From Streptomyces jumonjinensis (GTDB lineage: Bacteria > Actinomycetota > Actinomycetes > Streptomycetales > Streptomycetaceae): a stretch of 64,000 nucleotides of DNA. Shown here piece after piece: positions 41,110-49,693 of this stretch; position 1 is the stretch's first letter; each line of letters opens with the position of its first letter. Under the pieces are notes generated by a model. The model searched no databases, was not told where the DNA came from, and worked only from the letters and a program-made list of their open reading frames with translations. The stretch spans positions 215,603 through 279,602 of the forward strand of contig NZ_VCLA01000170.1 of NCBI RefSeq assembly GCF_009600885.1. The letters are read 5' to 3'. The position numbers were made by a program, and so were the translations under genes.

Positions 41110-41841
41110 TCAGCCGGTCGTCAGCAGGCTGTCGAGCAGCTCGTCCACGGCGTTCTTGATCTGCTCAGGGGTACGGGTGCGGTCGCGGGTCAGATGGGTG
41201 ATCAGGCTGGGGGCGAACGGTGCGAGGAGGAGATGGGCCAGCAGCGAGGCGTCGGCCGAAGGGCGGAGTTGGCGGATCAGCATCGCCGTATGGGTGTGCA
41301 GACCCAGATACGCGCCATGGTGATAGCGGGCCATGGGGGAGGCCGCCTCGCCGGCCAGCAGCAGATCGCGCTGTTCGATGACGCGGTCCGCCAGCGCGTG
41401 GAGGAAGGCGCGCAGCCGCTCGCCGGGCGGGGCGCCGGGGCCCAGCGGGGGCGGGCCGGCCATGAACGCCTGCTGGAATCGCTGTTCCCGGTCGTCCAGA
41501 AGGGCCGAGAACAGCGCGGAGACATCGCCGAAGCGGCGGGAGACGGTGCCCACTCCCGTTCCCGAAGCGCGGGCGACCGCGTTCATGGTCAGGGCCTCCG
41601 GGCCCTGCTCGGACACGATCGTCGCGGCGGCGTCCAGGATCTTGCGCCGGTTGTGCGCCGCGTCGGCGCGCGGGGCGGCGGTCGGCTGCGCCGAAGCGGG
41701 GCCGGTGAGGGGGAGGCTCATGGGGTGGCCACCGCTGGAGCCGTCGCTGGAGCTGGGGCCACCGCCGGAGTCACCGCTGGTGTTGGAGCCATCGCTGGGG
41801 CTGGGGCTGGAGCTGGGGCTGGAGCTGGAGTTGGTGTGCAC
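41110..41841 (-). CDS. TetR-family repressor with Ser-rich N-terminus
   Basis: A 243-aa TetR regulator. The first 40 residues are a Ser/Gly/Pro low-complexity stretch encoded by short GC-rich repeats, then the HTH MNAVARASGTGVGTVSRRFG (about residues 85-104). The GTG at 41841 has GGAGG eight bases upstream; starting at ATG 41721 would drop the low-complexity part. It is divergent from wrbA, with two GGATAGCTATCC palindromes between them. Confidence 0.88.
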   Translation of the reverse strand: MHTNSSSSPSSSPSPSDGSNTSGDSGGGPSSSDGSSGGHPMSLPLTGPASAQPTAAPRADAAHNRRKILDAAATIVSEQGPEALTMNAVARASGTGVGTVSRRFGDVSALFSALLDDREQRFQQAFMAGPPPLGPGAPPGERLRAFLHALADRVIEQRDLLLAGEAASPMARYHHGAYLGLHTHTAMLIRQLRPSADASLLAHLLLAPFAPSLITHLTRDRTRTPEQIKNAVDELLDSLLTTG

Positions 41842-41889
41842 TGCGGGGCCTCCGTTCTGCCGGCTCGGCCCTTCTCCCCCCAGGTTAGT

Positions 41890-41966
41890 GGATAGCTATC
41901 CGGTTAGGGCTTGCAGGGCGATAGTTGAATGCTTTACCTTTGTCGAAGCGGATAGCTATCCGCTTC
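41890..41966. promoter_or_regulatory. Two TetR operators in the divergent tetR-wrbA region
   Basis: GGATAGCTATCC occurs at 41890-41901 and again at 41950-41961, where it is the centre of a perfect 22-base palindrome (41945-41966). The second site lies 35 bases before the wrbA start. Confidence 0.8.
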
Positions 41967-42000
41967 TTCTGCCCCGGATGCCGTTGGAGAGAGGTCCACG

Positions 42001-42624
42001 ATGACCACTGCCGTACCCCCCAAGATCGCTGTCGTCTACTACTCGGCGACGGGGAGCGTGCACCACCTGGCCCAGGCGGTGGCGGAGGGCGCGGAGAAGG
42101 CGGGCGCCGAGGTCCGGCTCCGCCGGGTGGCCGAGCTCGCTCCGGACGCCGCCATCGACTCCAACCCCGCCTGGCGCGCACATGTCGACGCCACCCAGGG
42201 CGTGGAGCTCGCGAGCCACGACGACCTCGAATGGGCCGACGCCTACGCCTTCGGCACCCCGACCCGCTTCGGCAATGTCGCCTCGCAGCTCAAGCAGTTC
42301 ATCGACGGCACGGGCGGGCTCTGGCAGCGTGGGGTCTTCGCCGACAAGCCCACCACCGCTTTCGTCAGCGCCGCCAATGTCCACGGCGGCAACGAGTCGA
42401 CGCTGCTGGCCCTCTACAACACGCTCTACCACTGGGGTTCGCTGATCGTCCCGCCCGGCTACACCGACCAGACCGTGTACGCGGCCAACGGCAACCCGTA
42501 CGGCACCGCGCACGCCTCGGGCGCCGGTGAGCTGCCCGGCGACAACATCCTCGACGCCGCCCGTTACCAGGGGCAGCGCCTCACCGGCATCACCGCCCGG
42601 CTGCTGAACGGCACCCGCGACTGA
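42001..42624 (+). CDS. wrbA: NAD(P)H:quinone oxidoreductase, WrbA type
   Basis: A 207-aa flavodoxin-like FMN enzyme that reduces quinones by two electrons and so protects against oxidative stress. The FMN phosphate loop is VVYYSATGSVHHLAQAV (about residues 11-27), AFGTPTRFGNVASQLKQFID is the classical WrbA segment, and VSAANVHGGNESTLLAL follows. The ATG follows GGAGAGAGG. Control by the divergent TetR gene through the palindromes upstream is likely. Confidence 0.93.
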   Translation: MTTAVPPKIAVVYYSATGSVHHLAQAVAEGAEKAGAEVRLRRVAELAPDAAIDSNPAWRAHVDATQGVELASHDDLEWADAYAFGTPTRFGNVASQLKQFIDGTGGLWQRGVFADKPTTAFVSAANVHGGNESTLLALYNTLYHWGSLIVPPGYTDQTVYAANGNPYGTAHASGAGELPGDNILDAARYQGQRLTGITARLLNGTRD

Positions 42625-42708
42625 GACCGGTAGGTCTCCTGGTCGCGGCCCGGGGCGAGCGCTTGCCCTGCCCTCAGCGGCTCCGGCCCCGGCTCCGGCT
42701 TCGGGGCG

Positions 42709-42850
42709 CGGCCACCGCTCAGACCCGCCGGGTACCGGACGGCGCAGCCACCGCCCGGCCTCGCCCGGTCCCGGACGGCGCGGCCACCGCTCGGCCTCGC
42801 CGGGTACCGGACGGCGCGGCCACCGCTCAGCCTCGCCCGGTCCCGGACGG
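42709..42850. repeat. 36-bp tandem repeat, about four copies
   Basis: Four units of 36 bases, built around CCACCGCTCGGCCTCGCC and CCGGACGGCG, alternate between two slight variants. The array fills the gap after wrbA and runs into the 3' end of the dehydratase gene, contributing its last codons. Confidence 0.75.
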
Positions 42851-43858
42851 CGCGGGTCCCGTCAGATCCGCCGGGTCGGTGTTGGCGCCGCAGAGGACGA
42901 CCGCGACCTTCTCGCCGGGAGCGGGCGCGTATCCCCGGCCGTCGGTGCCCGCCATGGGCAGCGCGGCCAACGCGGTGGCGCCGCTCAGCTCGGTGACGAT
43001 ACGCCGCTGGTCCCAGAGCGCCCGCCGGGCCGCCTCGATCGCCCGGTCGGGGACCAGCACCGAGAGCGCGCTGGGGTGCCCGGCCGCCGCCAGCGCCATC
43101 TCCGAAGCCCGCCGCGCGCCGAGCGCGTCGGCCGCGACGCTGTCCACGGCGACGTCGACCGGCCGCCCGGCGGCGAGCGCGGCGTTCAGCGCACGGCTGT
43201 TCTCCGGCTCCACGGCGACGGTGCGGATCCCATGGTGCCGCGCCGCCGCGGCCACCCCCGAGAAGAGCCCTCCGCCGCCGACCGCGACCACCACCGTGTC
43301 CAGGCCGGGGATCTGCGCACGGATCTCGTCCAGCAGGGTTCCCGCTCCCGCGGCCACGAACGGATCGTCGTAGGCGTGCCCGCGCAGTGCCCCCGTACGC
43401 TCCGCGAACCGGGCGGACGCCTCCGCCGCGTCCGCGTACTCCCCGTCGACCATACGCACCGACGCGCCGTACCCCTCCAGCCCGGCGATCTTGACCGCCG
43501 GGGCGCTCGCGGGCAGGAACACCGTGGCGGCCACGCCCAGGGTCCTGGCCGCCCAGGCGCAGGCGAGGCCCGCGTTGCCGCCGGACGCGATGGTCACCCC
43601 GGCGTCCGGAAGCGATCCGGCCTCGCGGTGGGCGCGCAGGAAATTGACCGCGCCGCGCGCCTTGAAGCTGCCGGTGTGCTGCATGTACTCCAGCGCGAGC
43701 CAGACCTCGCAGGGGTCCCCCGTCTCCGTGCCGTCCGGGGCTCCGCCGGGAGCGGTGCGTACGCTGCCGGGATCCAGCCGGGTCACCGCGACGGGCCGCA
43801 CACGCCCCTGGACACGGCCTGCCGCCGCCAGGACATCGCCGTAGTCGATCTGCCGCAT
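42827..43858 (-). CDS. PLP-dependent threonine/serine dehydratase-like enzyme
   Basis: A 343-aa fold-type II PLP enzyme related to threonine ammonia-lyase and serine racemase. The Schiff-base lysine is in SFKARGAVNFL, the phosphate loop is VGGGGLFSG, and ASGGNAGLACAWAA binds the substrate carboxylate. The ATG at 43858 follows CGGAGC; an ATG at 43891 is less well placed. No regulatory ACT domain is present. It would deaminate Thr or Ser, but the precise substrate is not certain. Confidence 0.87.
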   Translation of the reverse strand: MRQIDYGDVLAAAGRVQGRVRPVAVTRLDPGSVRTAPGGAPDGTETGDPCEVWLALEYMQHTGSFKARGAVNFLRAHREAGSLPDAGVTIASGGNAGLACAWAARTLGVAATVFLPASAPAVKIAGLEGYGASVRMVDGEYADAAEASARFAERTGALRGHAYDDPFVAAGAGTLLDEIRAQIPGLDTVVVAVGGGGLFSGVAAAARHHGIRTVAVEPENSRALNAALAAGRPVDVAVDSVAADALGARRASEMALAAAGHPSALSVLVPDRAIEAARRALWDQRRIVTELSGATALAALPMAGTDGRGYAPAPGEKVAVVLCGANTDPADLTGPAPSGTGRG

Positions 43859-44161
43859 GAGCTGCTCCGAGAGATGAGAGGCCGATGACATCCGTGGGCC
43901 GCGCCCGCCGGATGCCGGTTGTCAGGGAATACGGGTTTCCAGCCTGCCGCATGGCCGGAGAACAGTACGGCCGGGGCAGGTGCACGTGACATCTGTCTCA
44001 GTGCGGGGATAGCGCGCGGGTATATCCAGCCGCACCCGTAGCCGCTGAATACACCTCGGCTACGATCAAGGGCAGAGGCTTCGGCTACTCCGTCGCGACC
44101 TCGGCAACAGCCGTGCGGTAAAAGGAAATTCGCGCTCCATACGCCCGATTGGCCAACGGTC
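43859..44161. other. Divergent intergenic region
   Basis: 303 bases between the dehydratase and the small membrane protein genes. A TACGAT box at 44061-44066 could be a -10 element for the rightward gene. No gene is seen. Confidence 0.4.
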
Positions 44162-44656
44162 ATGAACGCACCCTTTCCGAAAGTGATGGCTTTCGCCGCG
44201 GCGGCTTCGATCGCGCCCTGGGCGGTCGGCGGTCTGCTGTCGTACTTTCTGCCGTACCCCTCCGGGCCGTCGATCGGCGACCGCTGGCAACTCTTCGTCG
44301 ACGACGCGTTCTCCGACGGGGCGTGGACGTTTGTGCCGCTCACGATCCTGGCGACGATCGCGGTCACCCTGGTGCGTCCCAGCCGGACCTGGTGGGCGGC
44401 GGCGACCAGGAGCACCGTCGCCTACAGCGTGGTGCTCCTGGCCGTGAGCATCGCCAGTGCCGTGGTGTCCGGGACGGAGGGGGCCGTCGACTACGGCTTC
44501 GTGAGGCTGATCTTCGCGCTGCTCACCCTGCCGATCCCGCTGTGCTTCCTGCTCTCGGCGCTGCTCGCCAGGCGCCTTCTGGGTTTGGCGTCCGAGCCGG
44601 ACGGCCGCCGTCATCCGGTGGGCCCGGTGCTGGGACAGCGGGACGAGCGTGCCTGA
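44162..44656 (+). CDS. Small integral membrane protein of unknown function
   Basis: A 164-aa protein with about four membrane segments (FAAAASIAPWAVGGLLSYFL, FVPLTILATIAVTLV, TVAYSVVLLAVSIASAVVSG, LIFALLTLPIPLCFLLSALL) and a short charged C-terminal tail. No family could be recognised. The ATG has no strong ribosome-binding site in front. It stands alone between the dehydratase and the polymerase region. Confidence 0.65.
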   Translation: MNAPFPKVMAFAAAASIAPWAVGGLLSYFLPYPSGPSIGDRWQLFVDDAFSDGAWTFVPLTILATIAVTLVRPSRTWWAAATRSTVAYSVVLLAVSIASAVVSGTEGAVDYGFVRLIFALLTLPIPLCFLLSALLARRLLGLASEPDGRRHPVGPVLGQRDERA

Positions 44657-44959
44657 CAGGCCGCCGCCGGTGAGGCCGCTCCCCGGCAGCACTGATATCC
44701 GCCGGATACAGCCGCAACCGATAAGCCATGCGAACCACCTCGGTCTGCCGCACCGAATTCTCTGTGCGCATATCCGTATGCGCGACGGTCCAATCGTTTC
44801 AGAGGGAATGAGCCCGGAGCGGAGCGTTCTCGTTCAGGGGGTGGAAAGGAGCGCTGAAGGCAGGCGACGAGATCTATGTGCTGGGACAGGGACGCGTCAT
44901 CGTGGCCACATTGACACGCGCGGTGAACGGCCAGCGGTAGAAGTCCCCGCACGGGCGTG
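44657..44959. other. Non-coding region with a coding-like scrap
   Basis: About 300 bases with no complete gene. A short forward stretch around 44855-44940 reads AGDEIYVLGQGRVIVATLTR without an acceptable start codon and may be a gene remnant. Confidence 0.35.
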
Positions 44960-45175
44960 CTGCATCCAGGTGTGGAAGGAGACATACCGGCGGCGGCGAT
45001 CGTCAGCGAACTCCACGCGCTGGGCAGGGTCATCAGCGCCAGCAGCGGCAGCAGCGGCAGCAGCGCGGGGTGCAGCACGGTCAGCACGCCCGCGGCGGCG
45101 ACCAGCGAGATGGCCGCCGTGATCACCGAGGTGCAGAACCCGATCATCCGGCGCAAGGCCGACGCCGCCCCTCAT
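44960..45175 (-). pseudogene. Remnant of an ABC-transporter membrane domain
   Basis: The minus strand reads RRMIGFCTSVITAAISLVAA and VLTVLHPALLPLLPLLALM, then SAWSSLTIAA. This resembles helices of ABC exporter permease domains common in Streptomyces. The surrounding frames are broken and no ATPase motifs are present. The rest of the gap to 45329 shows nothing. Confidence 0.35.
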
Positions 45176-45329
45176 CCACGCGTAACGGTCAATGCCTCGA
45201 TGGAGGGGAGAGGCCGGGGGAGCGGTGCACTCCGTCTGCTTCGGCCCGGTAACGCGCCCCCCGGCGCCGCCGGCGCCAGACCGGGATCCCATGACCCCGT
45301 CGAATTCCCGCCCCGCCTGTTCCGCCGCG

Positions 45330-47054
45330 TCATTTCGCGTCCGCGTAGCACTCGACCACCGCCGTCGTAAAGGGAAACCTGACCGGGGTCCGGCCGAACA
45401 CGATCGCCCCGGCTGTCTCCCCCGCTTCTCCGATCGCTTTCACCACAGCGTCCGCCTCGTCCGCCGGGCAGTGCACCATCACCTCGTCGTGCTGGAAGAA
45501 GACCAGCTCGGCCCGCATCCCCGCCAACGCCTGGCGGAGCGCGGCGAGCATCAGCAACGCCCAGTCCGCGGCGCTGCCCTGCACCACGAAATTCCTGGTG
45601 AACCGGCCCCGCGCCCGCGCGTTGGACGATGCGTAGCCGGGGGTGAACCCGCTCGCCCCGGAACCTCCGTCCGCGTCCGTGCCCACCCCCATGTCCTGCG
45701 GGGCGGCCTCCTGGGGGATGCCCGCCTCGTCGTCATCGCCCGCCCCTTCCGCTCGCGGACTGGTCCGCCCCAGCCAGGTGCGCACCAGCCGGCCCTCCTC
45801 GCCCGCCCGCGCCGCCTCGTCCACATACGCCACCGCCGCCGGGAATCTCCGGCGCAGCGCCGCCAGGTTCTTCAGCCCGTCACCCGAGGTCTGGCCGTAG
45901 ATCGCGCCGAGCAGCGCCAGCTTGGCGTGATCACGGTCGCCCGAGAACGCGCGATCGGAGAGCACCGAGTACAGATCGCCGCCGTGGCCCGCCACATCCA
46001 TCAGGCCCGGATCGCGGGAGATCGCGGCCAGCACCCGGGGCTCCATCTGGTCGGCGTCGGCGACCACCAGCCGCCATCCCTCGTCCGCGACCACCGCGCG
46101 CCGGATCACCTTGGGTATCTGAAGCGCCCCGCCGCCATTGGTCGTCCAGCGCCCCGAGACGGTGCCCCCGGGCAGATACTCGGGCCGGAACCGCCCGTCC
46201 CGTACCCAGTCCTGGAGCCAGCTCCAGCCGTGCGCCACCCAGATGCGGTAGAGCTTCTTGTACTCCAGCAGCGGTGGCACCGCCGGGTGGTCGATCTCCT
46301 CCAGCTCCCAGCGGCGGGTGGACCGCACCTTCACCCCGGCCTGGGCGAACGCCTTGATCACATCGGCCGGCAGCTCGGGCCGAACCCGCCGGCCGAAGGC
46401 CGCCGACACCTCGTCCGCCAGCTCCGCCAGCCGGCGCGGCTCGCCCCCGCCCGCGTACCGCTCGCCCAGCAGCTCCTCCAGCATCCGGCGGTGGACGTCC
46501 GCGCGCCACGGCAGCCCCGAGCGGTGCATCTCGGCGGCCACCAGCATCCCCGCCGACTCGGCGGCCGTCAGCAGCCGCAGCCGCCCCGGGTGCTCGGCGG
46601 CGTCATGACGGCGCAGCTGCTCCCCGTACACCTCCAGGAGCGACTCCAGCGGGAGCGGCGCCCGCTCCGGCTCGAAGAGCGGGGACTGCGCGCCGGGCTC
46701 GGCCGCCCGCTGCGGAGGATCGGACGGCACAGGACTGCGGTGCAGACGAGCCAGCGCCGCAGCGGCCGAACGGGGCTCCCCGAGCCGCCCCTCGTGCCCG
46801 AGGAGGAGCTGCTCCGCGACCTCGATGTCGTAACACCGCTCGACGCGGACCCCGGCCGCGAGCAGTCGGGGATGGATCTCGGCGGTGGAGCGCCACACCC
46901 ACCGCCCCACGCCCGGCCGGGAGCGGACCGCTTCGATCAGGTCCGGCTCCGTCACGAGAGGGCCGGTGGGCAGCCCGTCGGGACCGAGGGGGGCGAGCCG
47001 TGCCCCGCCCCCCTCCGCCGCCGCCAGAGCCCATCGACTCCGTCGTTCGTCCAT
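45330..47054 (-). CDS. Bifunctional 3'-5' exonuclease/family-A DNA polymerase (actinobacterial type)
   Basis: A 574-aa protein similar to the second, short PolA-like enzyme of actinobacteria. A degenerate exonuclease-like N-terminal part is followed by the polymerase palm and fingers: motif A VADADQMEPRVLAAIS (about residue 336), motif B region LALLGAIYGQTSGDGLKN and motif C FFQHDEVMVHC (H-D-E about 521-523). The catalytic aspartates are intact. The 5'-3' exonuclease domain of PolA is absent. An insertion with GDDDEAGIPQEAAPQ and GTDADGGSGASG separates fingers from palm. The ATG at 47054 lacks a strong site. It is likely used in repair. Confidence 0.87.
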   Translation of the reverse strand: MDERRSRWALAAAEGGGARLAPLGPDGLPTGPLVTEPDLIEAVRSRPGVGRWVWRSTAEIHPRLLAAGVRVERCYDIEVAEQLLLGHEGRLGEPRSAAAALARLHRSPVPSDPPQRAAEPGAQSPLFEPERAPLPLESLLEVYGEQLRRHDAAEHPGRLRLLTAAESAGMLVAAEMHRSGLPWRADVHRRMLEELLGERYAGGGEPRRLAELADEVSAAFGRRVRPELPADVIKAFAQAGVKVRSTRRWELEEIDHPAVPPLLEYKKLYRIWVAHGWSWLQDWVRDGRFRPEYLPGGTVSGRWTTNGGGALQIPKVIRRAVVADEGWRLVVADADQMEPRVLAAISRDPGLMDVAGHGGDLYSVLSDRAFSGDRDHAKLALLGAIYGQTSGDGLKNLAALRRRFPAAVAYVDEAARAGEEGRLVRTWLGRTSPRAEGAGDDDEAGIPQEAAPQDMGVGTDADGGSGASGFTPGYASSNARARGRFTRNFVVQGSAADWALLMLAALRQALAGMRAELVFFQHDEVMVHCPADEADAVVKAIGEAGETAGAIVFGRTPVRFPFTTAVVECYADAK

Positions 47055-47143
47055 GGATTCGAGTGTTGCAGCCGGGTCTGACAATGCCCCCGGACGCGCC
47101 GTTCGTACGCCCGAATCCGCTGGTCGCGGGCTTCGGGCGGGGC

Positions 47144-47701
47144 TCAGCCGAGCGCGCGGACCACCCGTGCCGGGTTCCCGACCGCCAGCACCCCGGCGGG
47201 CAGATCCCTGGGCACCACCGAACCCGCCCCCACGACGGTGTTCTCGCCGATGGTCACTCCGGGACAGACGATCACCCCGCCGCCGAGCCAGACGTTGTCG
47301 CCGATGGTGATGGGCTCGCCCCGCTCCCACCCCGCGCGCCTGCGCTCGGGGTCCAGCTCGTGGTTCGGGGTGAGCAGCTTTACATTCGGCCCGATCTGGA
47401 CATCCGAGCCGATGGTGATGGGGGCCGAGTCCTCGAAGACCGCGTTGAAGTTCACGAACGTGCGGTCGCCGATGGATATATAGGTTCCGTAGTCGCACTG
47501 GAACGGCGGGCGGATCCGTACGTCTTCGCCCACCGACCCCAGCAGCTCGGCCAGAATCGCCGCGCGGTCCTCGATCGCCGCGCCTCCGTTCGCGTTGTAC
47601 GCCGCGCAGAGCGCGAAACGCCGCTGGGAGTCCGCCGCCAGCTCCGGGTCATTGGGCAGATACCAGTCCCCGGCCAGCATGCGGTCCTTGTTCTCGGACA
47701 T
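47144..47701 (-). CDS. Maltose/galactoside O-acetyltransferase-like (NodL/Maa type)
   Basis: A 185-aa left-handed beta-helix acetyltransferase that transfers acetyl from acetyl-CoA to sugars. MSENKDRMLAGDWYLPNDPE is the classical Maa N-terminus. Hexapeptide repeats follow, including ITIGDNVWLGGGVIVCPGVT and the conserved NHELDPERR loop with the catalytic His. The ATG at 47701 follows GGGGAGG. It stands 89 bases from the polymerase gene on the same strand. Confidence 0.91.
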   Translation of the reverse strand: MSENKDRMLAGDWYLPNDPELAADSQRRFALCAAYNANGGAAIEDRAAILAELLGSVGEDVRIRPPFQCDYGTYISIGDRTFVNFNAVFEDSAPITIGSDVQIGPNVKLLTPNHELDPERRRAGWERGEPITIGDNVWLGGGVIVCPGVTIGENTVVGAGSVVPRDLPAGVLAVGNPARVVRALG

Positions 47702-48230
47702 CGAGGGCCTCCCCATCCCTTGTGTCACATGGGCGATTCGGCGATTCGGCGCTGCCGGCTCCCTCTGGCACGCCGGGCCGGCGGAACCGGTGCCGACACA
47801 TCCCACGTGGGGTCCGCCGAGGAGTTCGATGCATGAGTGAGCGTCATGGTGCCCCCGTCTGAATCTTCTGGTTGGGTGACACCTATTCAGAACGGTCAGC
47901 CGTCGCCATCGGTTCCGTTTCCGCTGCCGTTACCGCCCGGTAGCCGCCCGTCGGGCACCTTTGGATCTGTGACCAGGGGTCCGGGATCGGGACTCCGGAC
48001 GACCGAGGGCTCCGGGGCCGGAGCGCCGCGGCCGGGGCGAGCCTTGAGGGCGGGGGGAGAGGGCCATCGGTCGGATTATCATCCACAGGTTGTGGACAGC
48101 CGGACCGTCGTCGTGAGCGTGCCCGCTACGGTGAATGTGTCCGGCGGTGTCCGTGTGCATCGCCCCGGGGTCGGCCGACGGCGGGTCCCGGCCCCGCCTG
48201 CGATGATCGAGCCAGGAGGTGAATGATCCG
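47702..48230. other. Divergent intergenic region
   Basis: 529 bases without a convincing gene, between the acetyltransferase and the DUF2786 gene. It contains a pair of inverted DnaA-box-like sites (listed separately) and the AGGAGG ribosome-binding site of the next gene. Confidence 0.5.
48079..48099. promoter_or_regulatory. Inverted pair of DnaA-box-like sites
   Basis: TCATCCACA (48079-48087) and TGTGGACAG (48091-48099, reverse CTGTCCACA) face each other across three bases. Each differs by one or two bases from the Streptomyces DnaA box TTGTCCACA. Function is unproven. Confidence 0.35.
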
Positions 48231-49337
48231 ATGGCCACGGTGGATGACGCGCTGGCAGCCGCGCTGTATATGGACGGCGACGCCTCCCTCGACGCGGGCG
48301 CGTCCCTGCTCGCCGCCGACCCGGCAGCGGATGCGGAGCTGTCCCGGCGTGGTGAGGAGTATCTGCGCCGTGCCTGGGAGCGCGGCTGGCAACCCGTCGA
48401 TCTCATACGTCTGGTCCGCCGGGACCTGGATGACCACCATGTGCGGCTGCTGTCCGCTCTGATCACCGCCGAGTCCGCGCGGTACGAGAATCTCGCCCCG
48501 CGCTGGCGTGCCCAGCTCGCGGATCTGCATCCGACGGGCTGGAGCGTGGACCGCTTCTCGTATGCGACAGCGGTGCTGGAGCTGTACCGGCTACTGATCC
48601 GCCTCCCGTCGATCGAGCCAGTGGGCCCGGTTCCAGGCGCTCCCTTCGTCCCGCAGTCGGGGTACGAGCCCAGGATGCTCTCGCGCATACGGGCGCTCCT
48701 GGCCAAGGCCGAGGCGACCGGCTTCCCCGAGGAGGCCGAGGCTCTCACCGCCAAGGCCCAGGAGCTGATGGCCCGTCATAGCGTCGACGAGGCGGCCCTG
48801 CCCGGACATGCCCGGGACACCCCGTCCGCCTGTCGCATAGGCGTGGACGCGCCGTACGAGACGGCCAAGGCGATTCTGCTGGACGCGGTGGCCTCGGCGA
48901 ACCGCTGCCGCGCGGTGTGGAACGGCGCGTTCGGCTTCTCGACGGTGGTGGGGTTCGAGAGCGATCTCGAATCGGTCGAGCTGCTCTATACGTCTCTGCT
49001 GGTGCAGGGCACGACAGCGATGGCGAGGGCGGAGGCATCCCAGCGGGCGGGCGGCCGGAGACGTACGAAGACCTTCCGTCAGTCCTTTCTGATGTCGTAC
49101 GCGGGGCGTCTCGGCGAGCGCCTCGCGGTGGCCGCGGAGAGCGTGCCGGTCGCATCCGACCTGCTGCCGGTGCTGGCGACGAGAGAGGTGGCGGTGTCGG
49201 CGCACACGGATGAGATGTTCCCGCGCACGACCTCCACCCGGGTCCGGGGAGTAAGCGACGAGGCGGGCTGGCTCGACGGCCGTGCGGCGGCCGACGCGGC
49301 GAGGGTCTCGGAGGATCGTCGTCGGCTGACGGGGTAG
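48231..49337 (+). CDS. DUF2786 domain-containing protein
   Basis: A 368-aa cytoplasmic protein. The DUF2786 segment is MLSRIRALLAKAEATGFPEE followed by ALTAKAQELMARHSVDEA (about residues 147-187). An N-terminal helical domain precedes it, and a C-terminal region with RRTKTFRQSFLMSYAGRLGE follows. DUF2786 has no established biochemical function. The ATG at 48231 is preceded by AGGAGG. It is monocistronic as far as the sequence shows. Confidence 0.88.
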   Translation: MATVDDALAAALYMDGDASLDAGASLLAADPAADAELSRRGEEYLRRAWERGWQPVDLIRLVRRDLDDHHVRLLSALITAESARYENLAPRWRAQLADLHPTGWSVDRFSYATAVLELYRLLIRLPSIEPVGPVPGAPFVPQSGYEPRMLSRIRALLAKAEATGFPEEAEALTAKAQELMARHSVDEAALPGHARDTPSACRIGVDAPYETAKAILLDAVASANRCRAVWNGAFGFSTVVGFESDLESVELLYTSLLVQGTTAMARAEASQRAGGRRRTKTFRQSFLMSYAGRLGERLAVAAESVPVASDLLPVLATREVAVSAHTDEMFPRTTSTRVRGVSDEAGWLDGRAAADAARVSEDRRRLTG

Positions 49338-49693
49338 CCCACCGGGGTGCGGGGCCGTCCAGTCCGCCGGGCCCGCCGCTCCCCGCTCCGGCTGTCCGCC
49401 GGAGCCGCCGCCCGGCCGGAGTCGACGCCCAGCGGGGGTGCCGCGCCCGTCAGGGTCTCCAGCCGCAGACCGGGCGGGGCGGTCACGACGGCGGATCGGT
49501 GGATCGGCCGACCTGGCACCGACCTGACCGACTTGGCCGCGATCTGGCACCGTCCAGCCGGACCGCACCCGGGCCGCACCCGGGCCGCGCCCCGTGGCGC
49601 CGCCTGCTCCCGCCGTCCTCTGAGAGGAGGGGCTGATGTGAACTGATCACCCAGTTATGACCTAAATATCCCCCACGGGGCTACTCTCACCTC
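49338..49693. other. Intergenic region with possible leaderless promoter
   Basis: 356 GC-rich bases without a gene, ending in an AT-richer patch (49640-49680). TACTCT at 49682-49687 lies seven bases before the ATG at 49694, as a -10 box does in leaderless transcripts; no ribosome-binding site is present. Confidence 0.4.

Noticed and set aside
44820..44940. Coding-like scrap AGDEIYVLGQGRVIVATLTR
   Set aside because: No acceptable start codon gives this frame a plausible N-terminus, and the stretch is too short to assign; noted only as a possible remnant.
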